A DNA stretch of 64,000 bases, from positions 248,001 through 312,000 of the forward strand of contig NZ_CP108036.1 in NCBI RefSeq assembly GCF_036170895.1, written 5' to 3'. The translations under genes and the position numbers were made by a program. Positions 17,848-25,395 of the stretch are shown here, piece after piece. The notes beneath the pieces are model-generated. The model did no database searches. It was not told the DNA's origin and saw only the letters and a list, made by a program, of their open reading frames with translations. Origin of the DNA: Streptomyces erythrochromogenes (GTDB lineage Bacteria; Actinomycetota; Actinomycetes; Streptomycetales; Streptomycetaceae). How positions within the stretch are numbered: the stretch's first letter is position 1; each line of letters begins with the position of its first letter.

Positions 17848-19239
17848 TTACGGGCGCAGGCTGCGGGAGCGATCCGGGGTCCGCAGCGCCTCCAGCCGCA
17901 GCTCGGCCAGCCGCAGGTGATCGGGATCCATCAGCGGCAGCGCCCTCAGCAGGCCCACCAGCTCCGGCCCTACCTCCAGCGCCTCGGCCCGGTCCCTGAC
18001 CTGCGTCCAGCAGTACAGCGCCCCAGCGGCGGCGTCACGGACCTCGGCCGCATCCACCCCCTGCCACTCCAGTCGCGCCCACCCCGCACCCGTCCACAAC
18101 CGCGCCGCGGACACGAAATCACCCGCCATCCGCGCAAGATCCGCGCGGATCTCCACGCATTGCACCGCCTCCGCCGAGACCCGCCCCCACCGCTCCACCA
18201 CCCCCTGCTCCCATACCCTCGCCAGCACATCCGCCTCCCCATGGCGGCCACCTACCGCCAACGCATGAAGACGCGCCCGCGGATCCCCCACCACCACAGA
18301 CCCGGGTCCACGTTGCGCTCCGAGGCCGGGCACGGATCCGGGTACTGAGCAGGGGGCGGGGCCGGGGTCGGATACAGCGCTGGGTACGGGAACGGGTCCG
18401 GACCCGTAAACAGACACGGGCACAGGAGCAGGCGGGGGCCCGAACGCAGGAACAGGCATGGGTTCGGCGTTGGCCACGGACACGGGTGCGGGGTCGTGGT
18501 GGGGGTGTCCGGGTGCCGCCGCCGCACGCATCTCGAGCTCCCGCGCGGACGGCACCACCAACGTGCCCGGAGCCAGCCCCGCCGACCCCGCCGCCAGTAC
18601 ATGCAGCTCCACATTGGACGGCCGCACCGGAGCACGCCCGAGCTGGTCGATCCACTGCCGCGTGTATCCGCTGACACCGCCGGCAGCGCCGTCTCCGGCC
18701 GGCGTCCCCGGCCCGCGCACCACCCCGAACGCCTCCACACCCGCAAGCCCGGCCAGCCCCGGCAGCGTCCCCCACTCCCCCACCAGCGGCCACGCCGCCC
18801 TGTCGGCCACCAGATCGACCACCACCGTAGCCGCACCCGTCGAACGCGAACGCAACTCCCCCACCAGCCACTCCCACGGCAACGACGTGTACCGCACACT
18901 GCCCGCCGTCGTCCCCGCCAACGCCACATACAACCGCCGGCCCCGACGATCCGCTGTCAGCCGCCCCGACACATAAACGAACAAGGGACCCGCCGCCCCC
19001 ACGGCGACCCGCAACCGCGTCAGCACCGTGTTCGGATCACGCACCCCCTCCAAACACACCATGTCCGCCGGCACCCCGCACCCCAGCAACACACCCGCCG
19101 GCACCATCGCCAATGCAGCCACGTTCACACCCGGAGCCACCAACACCCCACCACGGCGCACCGCGGCATCCCCCGCCAACAGCAGCACGTGCCCCCGCCG
19201 CTCAACGCCATCACCAACGCCAACACCACCGAAAGCCAT
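17848..19239 (-). CDS. Caspase-fold protein lacking the catalytic dyad, with a kinase-type TPR tail
   Basis: This encodes 463 aa. Residues 10-200 align by eye with actinobacterial caspase-like (EACC1-associated type) proteins: DPNTVLTRLRVAVG, then LFVYVSGRL where active members read YYAGHG, then RLYVALAGT and VVVDLVADRA where active members read VLDCCxSG. Both the catalytic His and Cys are therefore absent. Residues 240-315 are a Pro/Val repeat linker (PVPVP units). Residues 320-463 are helical, with DFVSAARLWTGAGWARLEWQ, similar to the TPR tails of Streptomyces Ser/Thr kinases. A regulatory or scaffold role is inference. The coding strand is unusually G-rich. Confidence 0.65.
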   Translation of the reverse strand: MAFGGVGVGDGVERRGHVLLLAGDAAVRRGGVLVAPGVNVAALAMVPAGVLLGCGVPADMVCLEGVRDPNTVLTRLRVAVGAAGPLFVYVSGRLTADRRGRRLYVALAGTTAGSVRYTSLPWEWLVGELRSRSTGAATVVVDLVADRAAWPLVGEWGTLPGLAGLAGVEAFGVVRGPGTPAGDGAAGGVSGYTRQWIDQLGRAPVRPSNVELHVLAAGSAGLAPGTLVVPSARELEMRAAAAPGHPHHDPAPVSVANAEPMPVPAFGPPPAPVPVSVYGSGPVPVPSAVSDPGPAPCSVPGSVPGLGAQRGPGSVVVGDPRARLHALAVGGRHGEADVLARVWEQGVVERWGRVSAEAVQCVEIRADLARMAGDFVSAARLWTGAGWARLEWQGVDAAEVRDAAAGALYCWTQVRDRAEALEVGPELVGLLRALPLMDPDHLRLAELRLEALRTPDRSRSLRP

Positions 19240-19488
19240 GGCCCGACGTTACCCACCCCACAACCCCCACCGCACGCACCCCAACACCCCGACCGATCCA
19301 CACCACTCCGGCCCAGCAGGCCACTCGGGCCCCCGCCCGGATCAGCCAACTCGCACAAGTCTTCCCGATCGTTGCAGGCCAGGGAGCCTCACAGCGGGAC
19401 GCAGCCGGCCCGGGAACAGCGGAGCGGAGCTCCTTGCACCGGAACAGGAGACGGGCGCCCAACGGACGGCCTCAGGACCCCAGCGCTC
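19240..19488. other. C-rich intergenic stretch
   Basis: This plus-strand C-rich stretch lies upstream of the pseudo-caspase gene. No gene or clear promoter hexamers were seen. Confidence 0.35.
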
Positions 19489-19737
19489 TCAATCGCTCTC
19501 AATGGGCGCCGACAGTGCACGGGCGTGTGCGGCCGCCAGCGCGATGTCCACGGCCCGGTCGGCGGTGGTCCCATCGACCGGTTCGCCCGTGAACACGAGG
19601 CGGAAGTAGACCGGCGCGACCATGGCTTTCAGGAGTTCGCCGGGATCGGTCCCCGCGGGCAGTTCACCACGTTCGACGGCCCGGGTGACCACGGGCTCCG
19701 CACGCCGGAAGCGGTCCTCGAACAGCGCGGCCGCACC
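19489..19737 (-). pseudogene. C-terminal fragment of a TetR-family regulator
   Basis: The minus strand from about 19737 to 19489 reads FEDRFRRAEPVVTRAVERGE, ELLKAMVAPVYFRLVFTGEP and TADRAVDIALAA. This is the ligand-binding end of TetR proteins of the TetR_C_11/33 kind. The helix-turn-helix half is missing: upstream in the same frame is the antisense of an SDR fragment. The gene was truncated at about 19737. Confidence 0.72.
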
Positions 19738-20010
19738 CACGCAGCCCTCATGCGCCTGCTCCTGCGCAGCGCCTTCCGCCCCACACCGGAGGGCGCCAAG
19801 ACCTCCCTGTACGCAGCGACCGTTCCCGACCTGCCCGGAGGCAGCTACGTCGTCCCCGACGGCCCGCTCCAGCTCCGCGGCGAACCCGTCCTCCGCAGCA
19901 GCGAACACGCCCTCCAGGACGCCACCACCGCCCACCGCCTGTGGACCCTCTCCGAACGCCTCACCGGTGTGCACTACCCCGTCCCCGCCCACACACCACC
20001 CCGGAGCTGA
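19738..20010 (+). pseudogene. C-terminal fragment of a short-chain dehydrogenase/oxidoreductase
   Basis: The plus strand reads LMRLLLRSAFRPTPEGAKTS, LYAATVPDLPGGSYVVPDGP and LWTLSERLTGVHYPV before a stop at 20010. This is the substrate-loop and C-terminal end of Streptomyces SDR oxidoreductases of the retinol-dehydrogenase-like type. The Rossmann part with TGxxxGIG and YxxxK is absent. It begins where the TetR fragment ends, so one deletion probably joined two formerly divergent genes and lost both N-terminal halves. Confidence 0.72.
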
Positions 20011-20113
20011 ACAGCAACCCCGCCCGGACCGGCCGGGACAATCCGGCCCGGGCCGGGCCGGACTCACCCCTGGCCTCGACGGTGGTGATCACCCGCAACG
20101 GAACGAAGAGCCC

Positions 20114-20422
20114 TCAGGACTCACCGTCGATGCCCGTGACCGCACAAGGCCCCAAAGGCGCATCCTTCTCCGGGAACCCCAACGACTCCAGGGCCGCGAC
20201 CAAGAGACGGACAGCGGCGTCCTCGGCCGCCACCCGGTCCGCGGCATCGACTTCGAGCCGGACGGAGAAAGTACCGCCCTCGTGGACCGTGAGCAGTTCC
20301 ACGTCCTCCGTCTCGCTCAGGCCGGTGTGGTGCGACGCCAGCCTTTTCGTCAGCTCGGAGCACGTCTCATCGTCGATGTCCTTCAGGAACGTGCCGGGCA
20401 CGGTGATGACATAGGTGGTCAC
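20114..20422 (-). CDS. Small hypothetical protein
   Basis: This encodes 102 aa from a GTG at 20422 with a perfect AGGAGG six bases upstream, which decides the start. The sequence is acidic, with VITVPGTFLKDIDDETCSEL, then SETEDVELLTVHEGGTFSVR and a C-terminal helix. The pattern beta-alpha-beta-beta-alpha suggests a small ferredoxin-like fold. No family recognised and no membrane span. It stands alone between the SDR fragment and the esterase gene. Confidence 0.7.
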   Translation of the reverse strand: MTTYVITVPGTFLKDIDDETCSELTKRLASHHTGLSETEDVELLTVHEGGTFSVRLEVDAADRVAAEDAAVRLLVAALESLGFPEKDAPLGPCAVTGIDGES

Positions 20423-20666
20423 TACTGCCTCCTGTCGTTCGGCTGGGCCAAACCGTACGGATGCCCCGGTACCGGGCCTCGAATCCCTCGCGGCCAGCCG
20501 GACCAGCCCGCCGTGCACAACGCCTGAAGGCCCTGAACGACACCCGCACCACGGAACTGAGCCACCAGCCCCGGCCAGACGCGCGCCACCGGGGCGCTGC
20601 CGCGGGCGGCTTCGCCCGCTGCCGACCGTCCCGGCCACCAACCCGTCGAACACCGCCGCCCGGCGG

Positions 20667-21782
20667 TCAGCGCAGTCCGCCGTAGGCGGCCATGACGATC
20701 TCCATGCCGCGGTTGTCCTCTTGCCGGTCCCGGTCGATCATCTGATTCATGACGTAGGCGACCGTCATACGCGCAGCGGGGTCGCTCACCACCAGCGAAC
20801 CGCCCCACCCGCCCCACCCGAAGGTGCCGCCGAACCCACCGAACCCCATCGTCCACGACGCAGGCGTCCGCAACACACGGTCATCGCCCCGGAACACCTC
20901 CTGCCACGCAGGCTCACAGCCCAGGGAAGACAGCAGCCGCACGCCCCCGGCCGACCCGTGGTTCGCCAGGACCGACTGGACGAGAGCGACCGACCGGGCA
21001 TTGCCGAAACCGTTCACCGCCGGAATCTGCGCCCGCCGCCAGGCCACCGAATTGACGTCCCTGACCCGGACCGCCGCACCCTCATACTCCCGGCGGACGC
21101 CGTCCGGCCCCAGCGGGGCGCCGGCAGCGAACTCGTCGGTCAGCGACACCGGCGCAATGAGCGGCGCGACACGGCAGTCGTGCTCGGCAGCCAACCCGAA
21201 ATGGAAGTCCGCGCCCAGCGGCCCGGCCACCTCCTCCGCGAAGAACTCACCCAAACTGCGGCCGGTGACCCGCCGCACGATTTCACCGACCAGGAATCCG
21301 AAGGTGAGCGCGTGATAGCCGGCCTCCGTCCCCGGCTCCCACTCCGGTGCCTGCGCGGCCAGTCCCGCCGTCACCCTCTCCCAGTCGTAGAGTTCCTCGA
21401 CCGCCACAAGCCCGGACGGCTCCGGCAGTCCCGCAGTGTGCGACAGCACATGGCGCACCAGCACGTTCTCCTTGCCGGCCGCCGCGAACTCGGGCCAATA
21501 CACGGCAACCGGGGCGGACAGGTCGAGCTCGCCCCGGTCGGCCAGGACCAGCGCACACAGAGCGGTCATGTTCTTGCTGGTCGAGTTCACACCGGTCAGC
21601 GTGTCGCGCCCCCACCCGGCCGAACGGTCCACGTCGGCGTACCCGCCCCAGAGGTCGACCACCGGCTCACCGTCCAGGAAGACAGCCGCCGAGGCACCCA
21701 CGTCACACGTGCCCAGCAAACCCGCAAGCACCTCACGAACCGCGGCGAACCGCGGCTCGCACCATCCCTCGATTTCAGTCAT
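20667..21782 (-). CDS. Class C beta-lactamase-like serine hydrolase (EstB/LACTB type)
   Basis: This encodes 371 aa without a signal peptide. NSTSKNMTALCALVLADRGE carries the SxxK motif (STSK, Ser about residue 70), and GYHALTFGFLVGEIVRRVTG carries the second motif tyrosine (Y-H-A). WGGWGGSLVVSDPAARMTVA near the C-terminus takes the place of the KTG strand. This architecture is typical of cytosolic S12-family esterases or beta-lactamase-like proteins widely present in Streptomyces; it is probably not an antibiotic resistance enzyme. The ATG at 21782 has GAGG about nine bases upstream. It diverges from the AraC/GyrI regulator gene across about 220 bp. Confidence 0.86.
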   Translation of the reverse strand: MTEIEGWCEPRFAAVREVLAGLLGTCDVGASAAVFLDGEPVVDLWGGYADVDRSAGWGRDTLTGVNSTSKNMTALCALVLADRGELDLSAPVAVYWPEFAAAGKENVLVRHVLSHTAGLPEPSGLVAVEELYDWERVTAGLAAQAPEWEPGTEAGYHALTFGFLVGEIVRRVTGRSLGEFFAEEVAGPLGADFHFGLAAEHDCRVAPLIAPVSLTDEFAAGAPLGPDGVRREYEGAAVRVRDVNSVAWRRAQIPAVNGFGNARSVALVQSVLANHGSAGGVRLLSSLGCEPAWQEVFRGDDRVLRTPASWTMGFGGFGGTFGWGGWGGSLVVSDPAARMTVAYVMNQMIDRDRQEDNRGMEIVMAAYGGLR

Positions 21783-22003
21783 GAACACAAACCTCGTGCA
21801 ATACCCCTGGCTCCCACCCGACCATTCCCGCACCACCTTTGTCGGGCCGTGCACGACCAGAGCCGACGACCACCCCGGACCCGGACCGCACGCAGTGAAC
21901 GACACGGGACCGGAACCCGGCCGCCCGCCACCCGCGCACCCTGCGCCCGATGGCAGGCTGGGCGATCCCCACGGTGCAGACCCAAGACGATGGAGACACA
22001 GGC

Positions 22004-22885
22004 GTGCTGGAACGGCTCAACCAGGCACTCGACCACCTGGAAACCCGCCTCGACCAGGACATCGACATGACCGAGGTGGCCCGGATCGCCGCCGTGTCCG
22101 AGTACCACTTCCGGCGGCTGTTCTCCGCCCTTGCCGGAATGCCACTCCCCCTCTACATCCGGCGCCGGCGCATGACACTCGCCGGAGCCGAGGTACTGGC
22201 CGGAAAGCTGACGCTCCTCGACATCGCGGTCCGCTACGGATACAGCTCGGGCGAAGCGTTCGCCCGAGCGTTCCGGTCCGTACACGGCATCGGACCCGGT
22301 GAGGCCCGCCGCACGGGTGCGGTACTCACCGCACAGCCGCGCATGTCCTTCCGCGTCATCGTCGAGGGGAGCACGAGCATGCGCTACCGGATCGTGGAGA
22401 AAGAACCGTTCCGGATCATCGGCAGGAAGGCCACCGTCCCGCTCGTGCACGACGGAATCAACGCAGCCGCCACAGCACACATCGAAGGCCTCACCGAGCA
22501 GAGCATCACGCGGATGAAGAAGCTCGCCGGCCTGGAGCCGGAAGGAATCCTCTCCGCCGCGGTACACCTCACCGACAGCCGCGAAGAAGGCGCCGAAGTG
22601 GACTACTGGGTCGGTGTCGCCGCCCACCCCGAAACGAACGCCGAAGGACTCGACATCCTCGACGTCCCAGCCGGCACCTGGGCCGTGTTCGACAACCACG
22701 GCCCCTTCCCGAGTGCCCTCCAGGAACTCTGGCGCGACGTGTTCACACAGTGGTTTCCCTCGAACCCCTACACCAGTCGGCCGGGCCCCGAACTCCTGCT
22801 CACCCAGCCCGTGGAGACCGGCACGACAACCGGCTCCCACCTGTGGATCCCCATCGAACGCGGCACCGGCAGCACCGGAACCTGA
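22004..22885 (+). CDS. AraC-family regulator with GyrI-like effector-binding domain
   Basis: This encodes 293 aa from a GTG at 22004 with GGAG eight bases upstream. Residues 5-105 are the AraC helix-turn-helix pair: DMTEVARIAAVSEYHFRRLF and LLDIAVRYGYSSGEAFARAF. Residues 125-285 are a GyrI-like/AraC_E_bind effector domain, with YRIVEKEPFRIIGRKATVPL, EVDYWVGVAAHPE and VPAGTWAVFDNHGPFPSAL. Proteins of this Rob/YobU-like layout sense small hydrophobic compounds. It diverges from the esterase gene, a plausible target. Confidence 0.88.
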   Translation: MLERLNQALDHLETRLDQDIDMTEVARIAAVSEYHFRRLFSALAGMPLPLYIRRRRMTLAGAEVLAGKLTLLDIAVRYGYSSGEAFARAFRSVHGIGPGEARRTGAVLTAQPRMSFRVIVEGSTSMRYRIVEKEPFRIIGRKATVPLVHDGINAAATAHIEGLTEQSITRMKKLAGLEPEGILSAAVHLTDSREEGAEVDYWVGVAAHPETNAEGLDILDVPAGTWAVFDNHGPFPSALQELWRDVFTQWFPSNPYTSRPGPELLLTQPVETGTTTGSHLWIPIERGTGSTGT

Positions 22886-22974
22886 ACACCGGCACCCACA
22901 CCGGCACCCCGACCCGCCCACTGCATCACACGACCGCAGCCGGCATCCCAACCGCCTCGATTACCCTCAAACGC

Positions 22975-23697
22975 GTGATCGAGCACATCAACCAACTCGG
23001 TGCCAACCCACCCGTCCCCGGACCCGCACCCACCCCCACCACACCCGTCGTCTGGGCCCTCAACACCACCATCCACACCGTCGGCGGCCACCACGTCACC
23101 GACGCCCACACCATCCTCGACGCAAACGAAAACGAACGCGCCACCCGCTTCCACACCCCCGGCCTCACCCACCGCTACACCACCTCCCACCTCGCCCTCC
23201 GCACCATCCTCGCCCTCTACCTCAACCAACCCGCCCACACCATCCAACTCACCCGCGAAGACTGCCCCTGCTGCGGACAACCCCACGGCCGACCCAACCT
23301 CCCCGGAAACCCACTCCACTTCTCCCTCTCCCACAGCGGCGACCACGCCTACATCGCCCTCGCCACCACCCCCGTCGGCATCGACATCGAAGAACACCCC
23401 ACCCCCCAAACCATCAACGACGTCCTCCACCTCCTCCACCCCACCGAAACCCAAGAACTCACCACCCTCCCCACCCACGAACGAACCACCGCACTCGCCC
23501 GCTGCTGGGCCCGCAAAGAAGCCTGCCTCAAAGCCACCGGCACCGGACTCGCCAACGGCCTCACCCACCCCTACGTCAGCACCCACCCCACCCCACCCAC
23601 CATCCCCGGCTACCACCTCACCGACCTCCCCACCCCACCCCACCACCAAGCCGCCCTCGCCACCCTCACCCACACCACCCGCACCGACAACACCTGA
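22975..23697 (+). CDS. 4'-phosphopantetheinyl transferase, Sfp type
   Basis: This encodes 240 aa from a GTG at 22975; no good ribosome site is visible, so the start is uncertain. The protein has all marks of an Sfp-type PPTase: CPCCGQPHGRP (97-107), FSLSHS (116-121), GIDIE (135-139, Mg-binding) and WARKEACLK (178-186). It transfers phosphopantetheine from CoA to carrier proteins of polyketide, non-ribosomal peptide or fatty acid synthases. No such synthase is within the window, so it may serve clusters elsewhere. Codon use is striking: nearly every third base is C and the sense strand is very poor in G, unlike most neighbours. Confidence 0.9.
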   Translation: MIEHINQLGANPPVPGPAPTPTTPVVWALNTTIHTVGGHHVTDAHTILDANENERATRFHTPGLTHRYTTSHLALRTILALYLNQPAHTIQLTREDCPCCGQPHGRPNLPGNPLHFSLSHSGDHAYIALATTPVGIDIEEHPTPQTINDVLHLLHPTETQELTTLPTHERTTALARCWARKEACLKATGTGLANGLTHPYVSTHPTPPTIPGYHLTDLPTPPHHQAALATLTHTTRTDNT

Positions 23698-23702
23698 ACG
23701 CC

Positions 23703-24305
23703 TCACGACGACCTCGGCGATGTCCAGCCCGGATCCCGCCCCGAGAGCCCCACTGCCTGCTCCAACAGCGGCGCATCGTCCGGAACCGGCACCACGGGGC
23801 CGAAGATGTCCCCCTCACCGCGCTCCTCCTGAGCGGCCGCGAGGAGGAACGCGTGTGCAGCGCGCAGCGCAGCCCCGTCCGGCACGTACTCCTGGCCTGT
23901 CGCCCGGGCCAGGTCCCAGCCGTGGATCAGCAGCTCGTCCACGGCCACCGCACCGGCGATCTCGCCGGGCAGGTCCACGCCGCCCGCCCGGGTCATGCCG
24001 GTCCAGGCCGACGGGTCCTTCCAGGCTTCGCCCAGTTCGCCGAGGAGGCGGGGCAGTTCTTCGCGCCAGGCCGCGGGCAGGGACAGGCCGGCCGGAACCG
24101 GTGCCGTGTCGGTCGTGGGGCCCAGGTCCTTGCGGGCAGCGTCGCGGAAGGCGATGGCGAGGCCCTTGATGTGGTCCAGCAGGTCCGCCACCGCGTACTC
24201 GGGACAGGGCGTCGGCCCGGCCAGGCCCGAATCCGGCACACCCGCCACGAGACGGGACACAACCTGGGCCTGCGCCTCCAGATCGACCAGCGACATAACG
24301 GCCAT
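23703..24305 (-). CDS. TIGR03086-like, DinB/maleylpyruvate-isomerase-fold protein
   Basis: This encodes 200 aa. The protein is a four-helix bundle of the mycothiol-dependent maleylpyruvate isomerase/DinB superfamily. The metal-binding His is in LLDHIKGLAIAFR (about residue 45), and the second part of the site is AVDELLIHGWDLARATGQEY (about 120-140), the signature of the TIGR03086 family. Such enzymes use mycothiol, the actinobacterial thiol, in isomerase or detoxification reactions, but most are uncharacterised. The ATG at 24305 has GGAGGAG seven bases upstream. It is convergent with the PPTase gene (5 bp apart). Confidence 0.83.
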   Translation of the reverse strand: MAVMSLVDLEAQAQVVSRLVAGVPDSGLAGPTPCPEYAVADLLDHIKGLAIAFRDAARKDLGPTTDTAPVPAGLSLPAAWREELPRLLGELGEAWKDPSAWTGMTRAGGVDLPGEIAGAVAVDELLIHGWDLARATGQEYVPDGAALRAAHAFLLAAAQEERGEGDIFGPVVPVPDDAPLLEQAVGLSGRDPGWTSPRSS

Positions 24306-24530
24306 CTCCTACTCCTCCGGGCAGTGGGCCTGCAGGGTAGACCGGGAGCGCGGCCCGCACTCATCGCCACACGGAGCGGGGCACGGCAAGAAGCGCAGAG
24401 CCTCGGATTCCGGACTGTGCGCTGGGCCTGCTCGGTGGTCAGGGAGGCGACGGTCGCTCGCATGATGACCCGCCCGGGGCGCCCCCGGCCGGTCCGTACG
24501 AGCTCGCCCGCGCCGCGAGCGGTGGCTGAG

Positions 24531-24568
24531 CCTCCGAGCCCGGGGAAGGGGGTACCCGGGCTCGGAGG
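24531..24568 (-). terminator. Hairpin terminator of the LPMO operon
   Basis: CCTCCGAGCCCGGG (24531-24544) pairs perfectly over 14 bp with CCCGGGCTCGGAGG (24555-24568), with a 10-nt loop. It begins 21 bp beyond the LPMO stop codon. There is no long U-tract, as is usual for Streptomyces. Confidence 0.78.
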
Positions 24569-24589
24569 GTGGGACCTGCCGGTGTCCGC

Positions 24590-25339
24590 CTACTTGAAGG
24601 TGACGTCCGAGCAGGAGTAGAAGGCTTCCTCGCTCTGGAAGGAGCCGTCGGGCCGCTTCAGACCGTGCCAGATCGTGTAGATCAGGTGCTTGCCCTTCTT
24701 TTCGGGGAGCACCGCCTTGAACGTGAACGCCTTCGCGCCCAGGAAGCCCGCGGGTGCCGCCGTGGCCGCGGTGTTGTCGGCGCTGAGGAAGGGGGTGTCC
24801 TCCAGGTCGGACCACTTCAGCGGCTTCTTCGGGTCGTAGCCGTCCTTGGTGACGTACATCTCCATGCGGTACGGGTTGTGCAGCGCGCTGATGTCGTAGC
24901 GGAGGTCGTACTCGGCGCCGCCGGGCAGTGTCGTCGAGGGGAAGTCGTCCCGCGCCAGGTCCAGGCCGGAGAACTGTGCGTTGCCGGCGCTGCACAGCTT
25001 GCCGTCGGGTATGCGGGCGCGGTGCTGCGGGGAGCTGGTCGGGGTGCTGTGATCGATGGCGCGGCCCTGGACGATCGACTTCCAGTCGCCGGGGATGCCG
25101 GGGCTCTGGGCGAGGGCCAGCCGGCAGGCTTCGCTCGCCTTCGGGTTCTTGGTGCAGGCCACGCTGCGGCTCACCGGGTCGGCGGTGGAGCCGTGTGCGG
25201 AGGCGGGTGCGGAGCCGAGGGTGCTCACGGCGAGGGGGAGGGCCACGAGCGCGGTGAGGCGCAGGAGGGCGGTGCGGCGGGCCGGGGGCCGTGCCGGGTC
25301 GGGGGACGTCGTCGTGGCGGCGGGGCGGGTCGTACTCAT
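24590..25339 (-). CDS. AA10 lytic polysaccharide monooxygenase (chitin/cellulose-active)
   Basis: This encodes 249 aa. A twin-basic signal peptide (residues 1-48) ends in ASA, and the mature protein starts with His49 (HGSTADPVSR), which forms half of the copper histidine brace. The second brace His is probably in YDISALHNPYRMEMYVT near residue 152. The C-terminus has LIYTIWHGLKRPDGSFQSEE and FYSCSDVTF, the conserved AA10/CBP21 end with its disulfide Cys and Phe in the axial copper position. It cleaves crystalline chitin or cellulose oxidatively outside the cell. It follows the CBM2-Fn3 gene by 56 bp and shares its terminator, so both are likely one operon. Confidence 0.9.
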   Translation of the reverse strand: MSTTRPAATTTSPDPARPPARRTALLRLTALVALPLAVSTLGSAPASAHGSTADPVSRSVACTKNPKASEACRLALAQSPGIPGDWKSIVQGRAIDHSTPTSSPQHRARIPDGKLCSAGNAQFSGLDLARDDFPSTTLPGGAEYDLRYDISALHNPYRMEMYVTKDGYDPKKPLKWSDLEDTPFLSADNTAATAAPAGFLGAKAFTFKAVLPEKKGKHLIYTIWHGLKRPDGSFQSEEAFYSCSDVTFK

Positions 25340-25395
25340 GAGGGGATGCTCCTGGTCATGGGGTCGGTCGTGCGCGTGGGCGACAGACGGGCTGG

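Noticed and set aside
7177..24305. A biosynthetic gene cluster, suggested by the phosphopantetheinyl transferase, glycosyltransferase and methyltransferase
   Set aside because: No polyketide, peptide, terpene or RiPP core gene was found, and the genes lie 12 kb apart with unrelated genes between.
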